NCBI RefSeq assembly: GCF_012034245.1
Contig: NZ_JAATEO010000016.1
Span: forward strand, 1-64,000
DNA from: Micromonospora thermarum
GTDB lineage: Bacteria > Actinomycetota > Actinomycetes > Mycobacteriales > Micromonosporaceae
DNA length: 64,000 nucleotides
Reading direction: 5' to 3'
Under the pieces are notes generated by a model. It was not told the DNA's origin, did not search any database, and saw nothing but the letters and a program-made list of their open reading frames with translations. This document shows, piece by piece, positions 16,838-28,006 of this stretch; position 1 is the first letter of the stretch; each line of letters starts with the position of its first letter. The translations under genes were made by a program, and so were the position numbers.

Positions 16838-17916
16838 CTCACGCTGCTCCCGTCTCCCCGGTCGACCGCGCCGGGCTGCGTCAGCGCGTCGACAAGGCGC
16901 TGACCGAGTTCCTGGCCGCCCAGCGCACCTGGATGACCGGCGTCGACGACGCTCTGGCGCCGGTCGCCGAGGCGATCGAGGCGTTCGTCCTCGGCGGTGG
17001 CAAGCGGCTGCGGCCCGCGTTCGCGTACTGGGGGTTCCGGGGTGCCGGCGGGGTGGACACCGACCAGGTCGTGACGGCCCTCGCCGCGCTGGAGTTCGTC
17101 CAGGCCAGCGCCCTGATCCACGACGACCTGATGGACCGCTCCGACACCCGCCGGGGCGAGCCGGCCGTGCACCGCCGGTTCGCGGCCCGGCACCGGGCGG
17201 CCGGCTGGGGCGGGGACGCGGACGGGTTCGGCGACGCCGCGGCGATCCTGCTCGGCGACCTCTGCCTGGTCTGGTCGGACGAGCTGCTGCACTCGGCCGG
17301 GCTCGACCCGCGCACGGTGGCCCGGGCCCGGCCGGTCTTCGACGAGATGCGCACCGAGGTCACGGTCGGGCAGTACCTCGACGTGCTGACCCAGGCCACC
17401 GGGGACACCTCGCTGGAGCGGGCCGGGAAGGTGGCCCGCTACAAGTCGGCGAAGTACACGGTCGAGCGCCCGCTGCTGCTCGGTGCCGCGCTGGCGGACG
17501 CCTCGCCGGACGTGCGGTCGGCGTACTCGGCGTACGGGCTGCCGCTGGGCGAGGCGTTCCAGCTCCGGGACGACGTGCTGGGTGTCTTCGGTGACCCGGC
17601 GCAGACCGGCAAGCCAGCGGGCGACGACCTGCGCGAGGGGAAGCGCACCTACCTGGTCGCGGCGGCCCTCGAGGCGACCGACGACTCCGGGCGGGAGGTG
17701 CTGCTCGGCGGTCTCGGGGATCCGGCGCTCGACGGGACGGGCGTGACGCGGCTGCGGGAACTGATCGAGGCGAGCGGCGCGCTGGCCCGTACCGAGCAGC
17801 GGATCCGGACGCTCACCGACGCCGCGCTCGCCGCGCTGGCCCCCGTCGACCTGGACACCGAGGCCCACCAGGCCCTGGTCGACCTGGCCATCGCCGCCAC
17901 CCGCCGCCCCGCCTGA
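16834..17916 (+). CDS. idsA: polyprenyl diphosphate synthase (IdsA-type)
   Basis: A 360-residue trans-isoprenyl diphosphate synthase starting at GTG 16834. It carries the FVLGGGKRLRPAF segment, the first aspartate-rich motif HDDLMD followed by RRGEPAVHR, and the second motif FQLRDDVLGVFGD. It condenses IPP with allylic diphosphates; product length (probably C20) cannot be set with confidence from the residues before the first motif. It could supply geranylgeranyl diphosphate to carotenoids or chains for other lipids. It matches idsA2 (Rv2173) in gene order relative to Rv2175c and pknL. Confidence 0.93.
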   Translation: MTHAAPVSPVDRAGLRQRVDKALTEFLAAQRTWMTGVDDALAPVAEAIEAFVLGGGKRLRPAFAYWGFRGAGGVDTDQVVTALAALEFVQASALIHDDLMDRSDTRRGEPAVHRRFAARHRAAGWGGDADGFGDAAAILLGDLCLVWSDELLHSAGLDPRTVARARPVFDEMRTEVTVGQYLDVLTQATGDTSLERAGKVARYKSAKYTVERPLLLGAALADASPDVRSAYSAYGLPLGEAFQLRDDVLGVFGDPAQTGKPAGDDLREGKRTYLVAAALEATDDSGREVLLGGLGDPALDGTGVTRLRELIEASGALARTEQRIRTLTDAALAALAPVDLDTEAHQALVDLAIAATRRPA

Positions 17917-17950
17917 CCCCACCCCCCTCCCGCGCCGCGCGCCCCCCACC

Positions 17951-18028
17951 CCCGCGATCTTGCACTTACGGCCCCCGTTATGCCCGTTTGGAACAGATCT
18001 GCCGGGGCAAGAAGTGCAAGATCGCGGG
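17951..18028. repeat. inverted-repeat element copy 1 between convergent genes
   Basis: Perfect 17-bp terminal inverted repeats, CCCGCGATCTTGCACTT at 17951-17967 and its complement at 18012-18028, enclose 44 bp. A second copy with the same 44-bp spacing is at 60609-60684. It lies between the 3' ends of idsA and the Rv2175c-type gene and may act as a two-way terminator or be a small mobile repeat. Confidence 0.8.
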
Positions 18029-18064
18029 ACTAGGGGGTGGGGTGGGGCGGGGTGCGGCCGGGGG

Positions 18065-18430
18065 TTAGAAGCCCAGGGCTTGGGCTCGGCGCTTGATCTC
18101 GCGGGCCTGGTCGCCGGCGAGGGCGGCAGCCGCGGTGCCGCCGGGCAGCGTGTCGTCCGGCTGGTACAGCCAGCGCAGGCTCTCCTCGTCGTCGTAGCCG
18201 GCGTCGGCCAGCAGGTTGAGCACGCCGGGCAGGTGCTTGAGGGCGCCATTGGCCAACAGGTCCTCCGGCACCCGCCGGATGCCGTCGCGGCGCACCGCGA
18301 TCAGCTCCCGATCCCGGATCATCTGGTGGACCTTGCTGATCGGCACGTCCAGGCGCTCGGCGACGTCCGGGAGGGTCAGCCAGGCGGCCGGTTCGGCGGC
18401 GCGGTTCGCGGCGGGTACGGAGTCGGTCAC
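18065..18430 (-). CDS. Rv2175c-family DNA-binding protein
   Basis: A 121-residue protein starting at GTG 18430. A winged helix-turn-helix occupies the first half (WLTLPDVAERLDVPISKVHQ, then MIRDRELIAVRRDGIRRVP), followed by a helical C-terminal half ending REIKRRAQALGF. In M. tuberculosis Rv2175c is phosphorylated by PknL, whose gene is adjacent and divergent; the same divergent pair is seen here, 188 bp apart. A DNA-binding protein controlled by the neighbouring kinase is the natural inference. Confidence 0.88.
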   Translation of the reverse strand: MTDSVPAANRAAEPAAWLTLPDVAERLDVPISKVHQMIRDRELIAVRRDGIRRVPEDLLANGALKHLPGVLNLLADAGYDDEESLRWLYQPDDTLPGGTAAAALAGDQAREIKRRAQALGF

Positions 18431-18618
18431 CCGACCACCCTGCCACGTCCGTCGCGCCGAACGGGTCGCGGCACCCCGGGACGACCACGATCGGCCCCGA
18501 CACAGCCCGTTCGACCTGCGGCGACGTGTCGCGTCGTCGCCGCCGGACCCGGCCGGTCGCCCTCCGGCTGTAGCATCCTGTTCAACCTTCACCCCCTGGA
18601 CACATAGACTTCCTGCCG

Positions 18619-20592
18619 ATGGACACACAGGTCGCCGACACGTTGCTGGGCTCGCTGATCGACGGGCGCTACCGCATCCGCGGTCGCGTGGCCCGTGGCG
18701 GCATGGCGACCGTGTACACCGCCACCGACGAGCGCCTCGAGCGCACCGTGGCGGTCAAGATCATTCACTCGGCACAGGGCCCGGAGGGCCGCGGCTTCGT
18801 CGAGCGCTTCACCGACGAGGCGAAGACGATCGCCCGGCTCACCCACCCCAACGTCGTCGCGGTCTACGACCAGGGCACCCACGCCGGCCGTCCGTACCTG
18901 GTGATGGAGTACGTACGGGGCCGCACCCTGCGCGACGTGCTCGCCGAGCGGCGCCGGCTCAACCCGGACGAGGCGCTCGCCATCACCGAGCAGATGCTCG
19001 CCGCGATCGCCGCGGCGCACCGGGCCGGCCTGGTCCACCGCGACGTCAAGCCGGAGAACGTGCTGGTCGCCGAGGCCCCGACCGGCGGCGTCGCCAACCT
19101 GGTGGACAGCGTCGTGAAGGTCGCCGACTTCGGGCTCGCCCGGGCGGTCGAGGCGAGCGCCCACGAGGAGCAGGGCAACCAGCTCATGGCCACCGTCGCG
19201 TACGTCGCGCCGGAGCTGGTGACCGACGGCCACGCCGACCCGCGCACGGACGTCTACTCGGCCGGCATCGTGCTGTTCGAGATGCTGACCGGCCGGGTGC
19301 CGTACGACGGGGACCGGCCGGTCGAGGTGGCCTGGCAGCACGTCGACCGGGACGTGCCGGTGCCCTCGACCCTGGTGCCGGGGCTGCCGAAGGCGCTCGA
19401 CGACCTGGTCGCCCGGGCCACCCGACGCGATCCGGGTGCCCGTCCGACCGACGCCGGTGCGCTGCTGGCCGAGGTGCAGGTGGCCCGGGAGGACCTGGGC
19501 AACCCCAACACGCGTACGGCGGTGCTGCGCCGGGTGGCCGACGAGCCGGCCGTGGCCCAGCCCACCATGGTGGTCGCGGCCGTCCAGCCGGTCGAGCGGC
19601 CGGCCTGGGCCCGGCTCCCGGAGGGCGGTTCCCGCGCGGGCCGGCGGCGGGCGGCGCCCGAGGCGGACGACGTCTGGTCCCGGCTGGCCGCGCTGCGGAC
19701 CCAGGTGCTGGGGCACCCGCAGGGCCGGCTGGCCGTCGCCGCCGCCGTCGTGGTGCTCGGGCTGATCGCGGCGGTGGGCGGCTGGTGGGTCGGTGTCGGC
19801 CGCTACACGGTGGCGCCGCAGCTGGTGAGCCTCAGCAAGGCCGAGGCGGAGGCCCAGGCCACGCGGGCCGGCTTCGTCCTCCGGTACGCCGATCCCCGCC
19901 ACGACGAGCAGGTGCCGAAGGACGCCGTCCTCGCGCAGGACCCGGTGTCGGCCACCCGGATCCAGAAGGGCGGCACGATCACGCTCACCCTCTCGCTGGG
20001 CCCGGAGCGGTTCCCCGTGCCGGACGTGGTCGGCAAGGAGTACGAGCTGGCCGCGACCGACCTGGCCGACGCGCAGCTGAAGGTGGTCAAGGGGGCCGCC
20101 CGCTACGACGACAGCCTGCCGGCCGGCGTGGTGGTGGCGACCGACCCGAAGGCGGGCACCGAGGTCAAGCCGGGCGACAAGGTCACCGTGATCCTGAGCA
20201 AGGGGAAGGCGCCGATCTCGGTGCCGAACCTGGTCGGCAAGAACCTGACCGAGGCTCGCGGGATCCTGGCCCGGCTCGGGCTCGTGCTCGTCGAGCCGCC
20301 GACGGTGAAGGAGTCCGACAAGCCCAAGGACGAGATCCTCGGGCAGAGCCCGGCCGACGGCACCGGCGTGGAGAAGGGCGCCCAGGTCCGGCTGGAGGTC
20401 AGCCAGGGTCCGCCGCTCGTCGTCGTCCCCCGTGTGATCGACCTGCCGTGCCCGCAGGCGCAGCAGGTGCTGCAGAGCCAGGGCTTCCCGGTGACGGTGC
20501 AGTTCGACCCGAACGGCATCGCCCGGTTCCAGAGTCCGGGCGAGAACTCGCAGGTGCCTCCGGGCACCCCGGTCACCCTGGGGTGTCTGTGA
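18619..20592 (+). CDS. pknL: PknL-type serine/threonine kinase with PASTA repeats
   Basis: A 657-residue membrane kinase. The catalytic domain spans roughly residues 18-290: glycine loop RVARGGMATVY, Lys48, catalytic HRDVKPEN at 140-147, DFG at 170-172. A basic linker leads to one membrane segment at about 371-392 and then four extracellular PASTA repeats to the end. PASTA domains bind peptidoglycan fragments or lipid II in related kinases. All catalytic residues are present. Its divergent neighbour is the likely substrate. The 188-bp divergent region carries its promoter, not resolved in detail. Confidence 0.93.
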   Translation: MDTQVADTLLGSLIDGRYRIRGRVARGGMATVYTATDERLERTVAVKIIHSAQGPEGRGFVERFTDEAKTIARLTHPNVVAVYDQGTHAGRPYLVMEYVRGRTLRDVLAERRRLNPDEALAITEQMLAAIAAAHRAGLVHRDVKPENVLVAEAPTGGVANLVDSVVKVADFGLARAVEASAHEEQGNQLMATVAYVAPELVTDGHADPRTDVYSAGIVLFEMLTGRVPYDGDRPVEVAWQHVDRDVPVPSTLVPGLPKALDDLVARATRRDPGARPTDAGALLAEVQVAREDLGNPNTRTAVLRRVADEPAVAQPTMVVAAVQPVERPAWARLPEGGSRAGRRRAAPEADDVWSRLAALRTQVLGHPQGRLAVAAAVVVLGLIAAVGGWWVGVGRYTVAPQLVSLSKAEAEAQATRAGFVLRYADPRHDEQVPKDAVLAQDPVSATRIQKGGTITLTLSLGPERFPVPDVVGKEYELAATDLADAQLKVVKGAARYDDSLPAGVVVATDPKAGTEVKPGDKVTVILSKGKAPISVPNLVGKNLTEARGILARLGLVLVEPPTVKESDKPKDEILGQSPADGTGVEKGAQVRLEVSQGPPLVVVPRVIDLPCPQAQQVLQSQGFPVTVQFDPNGIARFQSPGENSQVPPGTPVTLGCL

Positions 20593-20594
20593 CG

Positions 20595-21458
20595 ATGACG
20601 GCGCAGCACCGGCCGGTCGGCACGCACACGCCGACCTCGGGCGGCCTGGCGAAGGCGGCCCTGCCGTACGTCGACGCGGCGGGCGCGGAGGTCGTCCAGG
20701 TCTACGTCTCCAACTCGCGGGGCTGGGCGCTGCCACCCGGTGACCCGGTGCAGGACGCCCTGTTCCGCGAGGGTTGCGCGGAGCGCGGCGTTCCGGTCTT
20801 CATCCACGCGTCGCTGCTGGTCAACCTGGGCTCCCCCACCGCGGCGACGGTCGAGCGGTCGGCGGCGACCCTGGCGCACGCGCTGCGCCGGGGCACGGCG
20901 ATCGGGGCGCGCGGGGTGGTCTTCCACGCCGGCAGCGCCGTGGACGCCGGTTACGCCGACGCGGCGATGCGGCAGGTCCGCGAGGCGCTGCTCCCGCTGC
21001 TGGACGCCGCGGGCGACGCCGGCGGGCCGATGCTGCTGGTCGAGCCGAGCGCGGGCGGCGGGCGGTCACTCGCCTCCCGGGTGGAGCAGCTCGGCCCCTA
21101 CCTCGACGCGGTGGACGGGCACCCGATGCTGGGGGTCTGCTTCGACACCTGCCACGCCTGGGCGGCGGGGCACGACCTGGCCGCCGAGGGCGGCATGACG
21201 GCGACGCTGGACACGCTGGTCGCCACGGTCGGGGCGGACCGGCTGCGGCTGGTGCACGCGAACGACTCGAAGGACCTGTGCGGCTCCACCCGGGACCGGC
21301 ACGAGAACATCGGCAAGGGCACCATCGGGGAGCCCGCGTTCGCCGAGCTGATGCGCCACCCGGCCACCGCCGGCGTGCCCGTGGTGGTGGAGACCCCCAC
21401 GGAGAAGCACGTCGGCCACGCCGCCGACGTCGCCACCCTCACGCGCCTCCGGCCCTGA
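20595..21458 (+). CDS. nfo: deoxyribonuclease IV (AP endonuclease)
   Basis: About 287 residues from ATG 20595; a GTG at 20589 that overlaps the pknL stop is an equally usable start. The TIM-barrel AP endonuclease family 2 signatures are present: VFIHASLLVNLGSP, GVVFHAGSA, MLLVEPSAGG, CFDTCHAWAAGHDL and VHANDSKDLCGSTRDRHENI, which supply the zinc ligands. The enzyme cuts DNA 5' of abasic sites in base excision repair. Coupling to pknL looks like gene packing, not shared function. A strong hairpin terminator follows at 21516. Confidence 0.92.
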   Translation: MTAQHRPVGTHTPTSGGLAKAALPYVDAAGAEVVQVYVSNSRGWALPPGDPVQDALFREGCAERGVPVFIHASLLVNLGSPTAATVERSAATLAHALRRGTAIGARGVVFHAGSAVDAGYADAAMRQVREALLPLLDAAGDAGGPMLLVEPSAGGGRSLASRVEQLGPYLDAVDGHPMLGVCFDTCHAWAAGHDLAAEGGMTATLDTLVATVGADRLRLVHANDSKDLCGSTRDRHENIGKGTIGEPAFAELMRHPATAGVPVVVETPTEKHVGHAADVATLTRLRP

Positions 21459-21515
21459 CGGCCCTGTCGGGCGGCACCCGCACTCTCCCACCCACCGGGC
21501 CGCACCCGATCGCGG

Positions 21516-21548
21516 AAGAGTGGCCATTCGCGTGGAATGGCCACTCTT
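21516..21548. terminator. bidirectional terminator hairpin
   Basis: A perfect 14-bp stem, AAGAGTGGCCATTC (21516-21529) with its complement (21535-21548), and a 5-base loop GCGTG. The stem is unusually AT-containing for this genome. It lies between the convergent endonuclease IV and threonine aldolase genes and fits both directions; TTTCC follows on the plus strand. Confidence 0.85.
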
Positions 21549-21590
21549 TCCGTGAACGAGGGCGCACCACAGGGGCGCCGGGGGCGGTGG

Positions 21591-22619
21591 TCAGCCGCGC
21601 AGGATCCGGGTGACGACGTCGATGGCGCGGCTGACGGCGGCGTCGTCGACGTCCATGTGGGTGACCAGGCGGGCCGTGCGGGGGCCGAGCACCGAGACCA
21701 GCACCCCCTCCGCGCGGGCGGCGGTGGCGAGGGCGTGCGCGTCCAGCGCCGCCTTGGTCAGGTCCAGCGGGACGAGGTTGGTGCGGACGCCCGTGGCCAG
21801 CACCCCGAACGGCGCGACCGCCTCGGCGAGCCGGGCCGCCTTCGCGTGGTCCTCGGCGAGCCGGTCGACGTGGTGCGCCAGGGCGTACCGGCCGGCCGCG
21901 GCGAGGACGCCCGCCTGCCGCATGCCGCCGCCCATCCGCTTGCGGACGAACCGGGCCCGCTCGATCCGGTCGGCGCTGCCCACCACCAGCGACCCGACCG
22001 GCGCGCCGAGCCCCTTGGTCAGGCAGACCGACAGGGTGTCGAACAACCCGCCGTACGTCGCCAGCGGCACGCCGTCGGCGACGTGCGCGTGCCAGATGCG
22101 GGCGCCGTCGCAGTGCAGCGCGACCTGCGCGTCGTCGGCGACGCGCCGCAGCTCGCGCAGGGTGTCGAGGGGGATCACCCCGCCGCCGCCCCGGTTGTGG
22201 GTCTGCTCGACGGCGATGGCCCGGGTGGGCACCGCCCAGTAGCCGTCGGGCCGGATCATGGCGGCGACCGCGTCGGGGTCGACGTCCGCGCCGACCGCCG
22301 GCCACGTCCGCGACGAGATGCCGCCGTACGCGGCCGCGGCGCCGATCTCGTACGTCACCACGTGCGCGTCGGCGTCGCAGAGCAGCTCGTTGCCGGGCGG
22401 CACGAGCAGTTGCAGGGCGATCTGGTTGGCCATCGACCCGGTCGGGCAGAACAGCGCCGCCTCGTGGCCGAGGAGCGCGGCGACCTCGGCTTCGAGGGCG
22501 TTGACCGTCGGGTCCTCGCCGTACACGTCGTCGCCGACGTCGGCGGTGGCCATGGCCTCCCGCATCCCGGCCGTCGGCCGGGTCACGGTGTCCGAGCGGA
22601 GGTCGATCAGGTCAGCCAC
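21591..22619 (-). CDS. ltaE: low-specificity L-threonine aldolase family protein
   Basis: A 342-residue PLP enzyme starting at GTG 22619 with AAAGGACG upstream. Family features include [19 protein letters not shown] near the N-terminus, [13 protein letters not shown], the [13 protein letters not shown] phosphate-binding segment, [16 protein letters not shown], and the Schiff-base lysine in [14 protein letters not shown]. It would cleave L-threonine or allo-threonine to glycine and acetaldehyde, or act on a related beta-hydroxy amino acid. The gene is 50 bp downstream of aroG on the same strand. Confidence 0.92.
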   Translation of the reverse strand: MADLIDLRSDTVTRPTAGMREAMATADVGDDVYGEDPTVNALEAEVAALLGHEAALFCPTGSMANQIALQLLVPPGNELLCDADAHVVTYEIGAAAAYGGISSRTWPAVGADVDPDAVAAMIRPDGYWAVPTRAIAVEQTHNRGGGGVIPLDTLRELRRVADDAQVALHCDGARIWHAHVADGVPLATYGGLFDTLSVCLTKGLGAPVGSLVVGSADRIERARFVRKRMGGGMRQAGVLAAAGRYALAHHVDRLAEDHAKAARLAEAVAPFGVLATGVRTNLVPLDLTKAALDAHALATAARAEGVLVSVLGPRTARLVTHMDVDDAAVSRAIDVVTRILRG

Positions 22620-22629
22620 GGTCGTCCTT

Positions 22630-22669
22630 TCGGCTGCCGGCTGCGGGGCTCGCAAGCTCACTCCTCGCG

Positions 22670-22672
<3 letters not shown>
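22630..22672 (-). repeat. GC-rich intergenic repeat, copy 2
   Basis: Read on the minus strand it begins TGACGCGAGGAGTGAGC, matching the start of copy 1 at 9858, and ends with a CCCCGCAGCCGG part. The first TGA is the aroG stop codon (22670-22672). It fills most of the gap before the threonine aldolase gene. Confidence 0.6.
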
Positions 22673-24148
<1,476 letters not shown>

Positions 24149-24162
24149 TCACCGCCCCCGGG

Positions 24163-24642
24163 TCAGGGGCTGGTGGCGGGGCTGGGCGTGTTGCCGCCGG
24201 GGACCTCGCCCGCGATGCACCAGTCGGCCCCGTCGCGGGTGACCGTGAACAGCAGGGGGCGGGTGAGCTTGCGCGTGCCCGCGGTCACCGACACCGCCGC
24301 GCTCACCTGGAGGCCCTGCGGGCCGGGGCGGATGTCGGTGATCTGCGCCTGGGGCACCTCGAAGTGGTCGGCGAAGTCGCCGTTGGGCCCGGTGGCGGCG
24401 GCGTCGAACGCCTCGTGCATCGCCGCGCAGAGCTGGCTGCGCCCGGCGGCCACGTCCTTGGCCGTCATGGCGTCCAGGTACGCCTGCACGCGCTCCCGGG
24501 CCTTCGCCGAGGCCTCTTCGGCGGGCGCCCGCCCGGGACGCTCCGCCGCCTCGTCGTCGCCGCCGATCCCGCACCCGAGCAGGACGGACGGCAGGGCCGC
24601 GACGAGGGCGCCGATCGCCAGCCTCCGGTACGCCGTACGCAT
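24163..24642 (-). CDS. secreted lipoprotein of unknown function
   Basis: A 159-residue protein starting at ATG 24642 behind GGGAGGTGGC. The N-terminus is a lipoprotein signal: RTAYRRLAIGALVAALPSV followed by the lipobox LLGC. After a charged linker comes a compact alpha+beta domain (RERVQAYLDAMTAKD, then LTRPLLFTVTRDGADWCIAG), reminiscent of the DUF4878/NTF2-like fold of extracellular actinobacterial lipoproteins. No catalytic residues can be named. The fold assignment is inference. Confidence 0.75.
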   Translation of the reverse strand: MRTAYRRLAIGALVAALPSVLLGCGIGGDDEAAERPGRAPAEEASAKARERVQAYLDAMTAKDVAAGRSQLCAAMHEAFDAAATGPNGDFADHFEVPQAQITDIRPGPQGLQVSAAVSVTAGTRKLTRPLLFTVTRDGADWCIAGEVPGGNTPSPATSP

Positions 24643-24723
24643 GCCACCTCCCAAACGCCCGTGGACTTCGAACCCCCGTCGAGCGGCGAGTCTGTCACAT
24701 CGGGCCGGCCGACGGCCCGTCGG

Positions 24724-24772
24724 CACACGCGGGCGGGGGGGGACCGGTGCGCGGTCCCTCCCCGCCGTGTGG
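24724..24772. terminator. GC-rich terminator after chitinase
   Basis: An inverted repeat with arms around CACGCGGGCGGGG...GGACCG and CGGTCCCTCCCCGCCGTG and a short TGCG loop, 21 bp downstream of the chitinase stop on the minus strand. The stem is long and GC-rich with no U tract. Confidence 0.65.
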
Positions 24773-24792
24773 GTGATGCGTCGGCCTGCGGA

Positions 24793-26406
<1,614 letters not shown>

Positions 26407-26425
26407 GTGGCGTCTCCCCAAACAG

Positions 26426-26442
26426 TTAGGAAACTTTCCAAA
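26426..26442. promoter_or_regulatory. palindromic operator upstream of chitinase
   Basis: The sequence TTAGGAAACTTTCCAAA is a near-perfect palindrome (GGAAA-C-TTTCC core), about 20 bp from the chitinase ATG. Similar TTAGGAAA/TTTCCTAA palindromes occur, from memory, upstream of many secreted glycoside hydrolase genes in this family of bacteria. Binding of a sugar-responsive repressor is inference. Confidence 0.55.
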
Positions 26443-26562
26443 ATGATTGCTGAGACGCTACTCACGGCGTCACCACTTCGTCAAGATGCGCATGTATCGA
26501 TTTCATGAGGAGCGAAGCCGGCCGCGGCGCCGGTCGCCTCGACCCGCGTAGCCTCGCCCCCC

Positions 26563-27058
26563 ATGACCGCCTTCGACACCCCGATCGACACGCTCACCGG
26601 CGGGCCCGCCGACCTCGCCCGATACCGCGGTCGCGCACTGCTGGTGGTCAACGTCGCGTCCCGCTGCGGCCTCACCCCGCAGTACGCCGGCCTCCGGGCG
26701 CTGCACGACGAGTACGCCGACCGGGGGCTTCGCGGTGCTCGGCGTGCCGTGCAACCAGTTCGCCGGCCAGGAGCCCGGCAGCGCCGAGGAGATCAGCGAC
26801 TTCTGCCAGGTGAACTACGGCGTCACGTTCCCGCTCACCGAGAAGGTGGAGGTGAACGGCCCGCACCGGCACCCGCTCTACGCGGCCCTGGTGGACGCTC
26901 CCGACGCCGAGGGTCACACCGGTGACGTGCGGTGGACCTTCGAGAAGTTCCTGGTGGCACCGGACGGCACGGTCGCTGCCCGGTTCGCGCCGACCGTCGA
27001 GCCCGGCTCGCCCGAGCTGCGCGCCGCCATCGAGAAGGTCCTTCCGCCGACCGCCTGA
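26563..27058 (+). pseudogene. glutathione peroxidase family gene with frameshift
   Basis: The first part reads MTAFDTPIDTL... VVNVASRCGLTPQYAGL... YADRG, and the second, one frame later, VLGVPCNQFAGQEPG... RWTFEKFLV... AIEKVLPPTA. The join is in a run of five G at 26723-26727; removing one G restores RGFAVLGVPCNQF. Joined, this is a Cys-type (thioredoxin-dependent) peroxidase of about 164 residues with the catalytic Cys, Gln, Trp and Asn-containing motifs all conserved. Because everything else is intact, a homopolymer sequencing error is as likely as a true mutation. Confidence 0.85.
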
Positions 27059-27213
27059 CCGGCGCCGCCGCGGGCCGGCCGCCCGTGACCGGCCCCGGCG
27101 TCACGGCCTTGGCCGCCGCCAACCGGCCGAGTCCCCGGTGTCGTGAGGCGACGGGCGATACGTTGGGCAGCAGGCGGGCGGCGCGGTGCGGGCCGGGCGA
27201 ACGGAGGGTCGAG

Positions 27214-27888
27214 ATGACGACGGTCGGGCTGATCGGTAGCGGGCACATCGGGAGCACGGTCGCCCGGCTGGCGGTGGCCGCCGGCTATGACGTCGTCCTC
27301 AGCAACCGGCGCGGACCGGACACGCTCGCGGACCTGGTCGACGAGCTGGGTCCCCGGGCCCGTGCCGCGACACCGCCCGAGGCGGCGGCCGACGGCGACC
27401 TCGTGGTCGTCACGATCCCGCTGAAGGCGTACCGGGACGTGCCCGTCGACCCCCTCGCCGGCAAGCTCGTGATCGACACCAACAACTACTACCCCGACCG
27501 CGACGGCCGCTTCCCCGAGCTGGATGCCGGCTCGACCACCAGCAGCGAACTGCTCCAGCGGCACCTGTCCCGGTCCCGGGTGGTCAAGGCGTTCAACAAC
27601 ATCTTCTTCAAGCACCTGCTCGCCCTGGCCCGCCCGGCCGGCAGCGCGGACCGCAGCGCGCTGCCGGTCGCCGGCGACGACCCGAGCGCCAAGGCGGAGG
27701 CCGCCGCCTTCCTCGACCGGCTCGGGTACGACACGGTCGACGCCGGGACGCTCGCCGACAGCTGGCGCTACCAGCCGGACACCCCGGCGTACGGGGTCAT
27801 CTACTCGGCCGACCCGCAGGACTGGGAACGGGAGTCCCCGGCCGACGCGGACAGCGTGCGCTCGGCCCTCGCCGCGGCCAGCCGCTGA
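27214..27888 (+). CDS. NADPH-dependent F420 reductase-like oxidoreductase
   Basis: A 224-residue protein starting at ATG 27214 behind ACGGAGGGTCGAG. The Rossmann motif GLIGSGHIGSTVARLA is followed by the NADP-type SNRRGPDTLADL. Later segments include VVVTIPLKAYRDVPV, KLVIDTNNYYPDRDGRFPEL and VVKAFNNIFFKHLL, as in the F420:NADP oxidoreductase (Npd/Fno) and related F420_oxidored families. Whether it truly uses F420 cannot be read from this domain alone. Confidence 0.85.
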   Translation: MTTVGLIGSGHIGSTVARLAVAAGYDVVLSNRRGPDTLADLVDELGPRARAATPPEAAADGDLVVVTIPLKAYRDVPVDPLAGKLVIDTNNYYPDRDGRFPELDAGSTTSSELLQRHLSRSRVVKAFNNIFFKHLLALARPAGSADRSALPVAGDDPSAKAEAAAFLDRLGYDTVDAGTLADSWRYQPDTPAYGVIYSADPQDWERESPADADSVRSALAAASR

Positions 27889-28006
27889 CCCGCACGGAGG
27901 AGCGCCGACCAGGGCGGTCCGGAGTGGACGGCGTGTCGGAGGTTGCGCCGTAGTCCCGTTCACGGGACTCTGGTGACCGGCGCCCGTCCACGCCCCCGGA
28001 GGCCAC

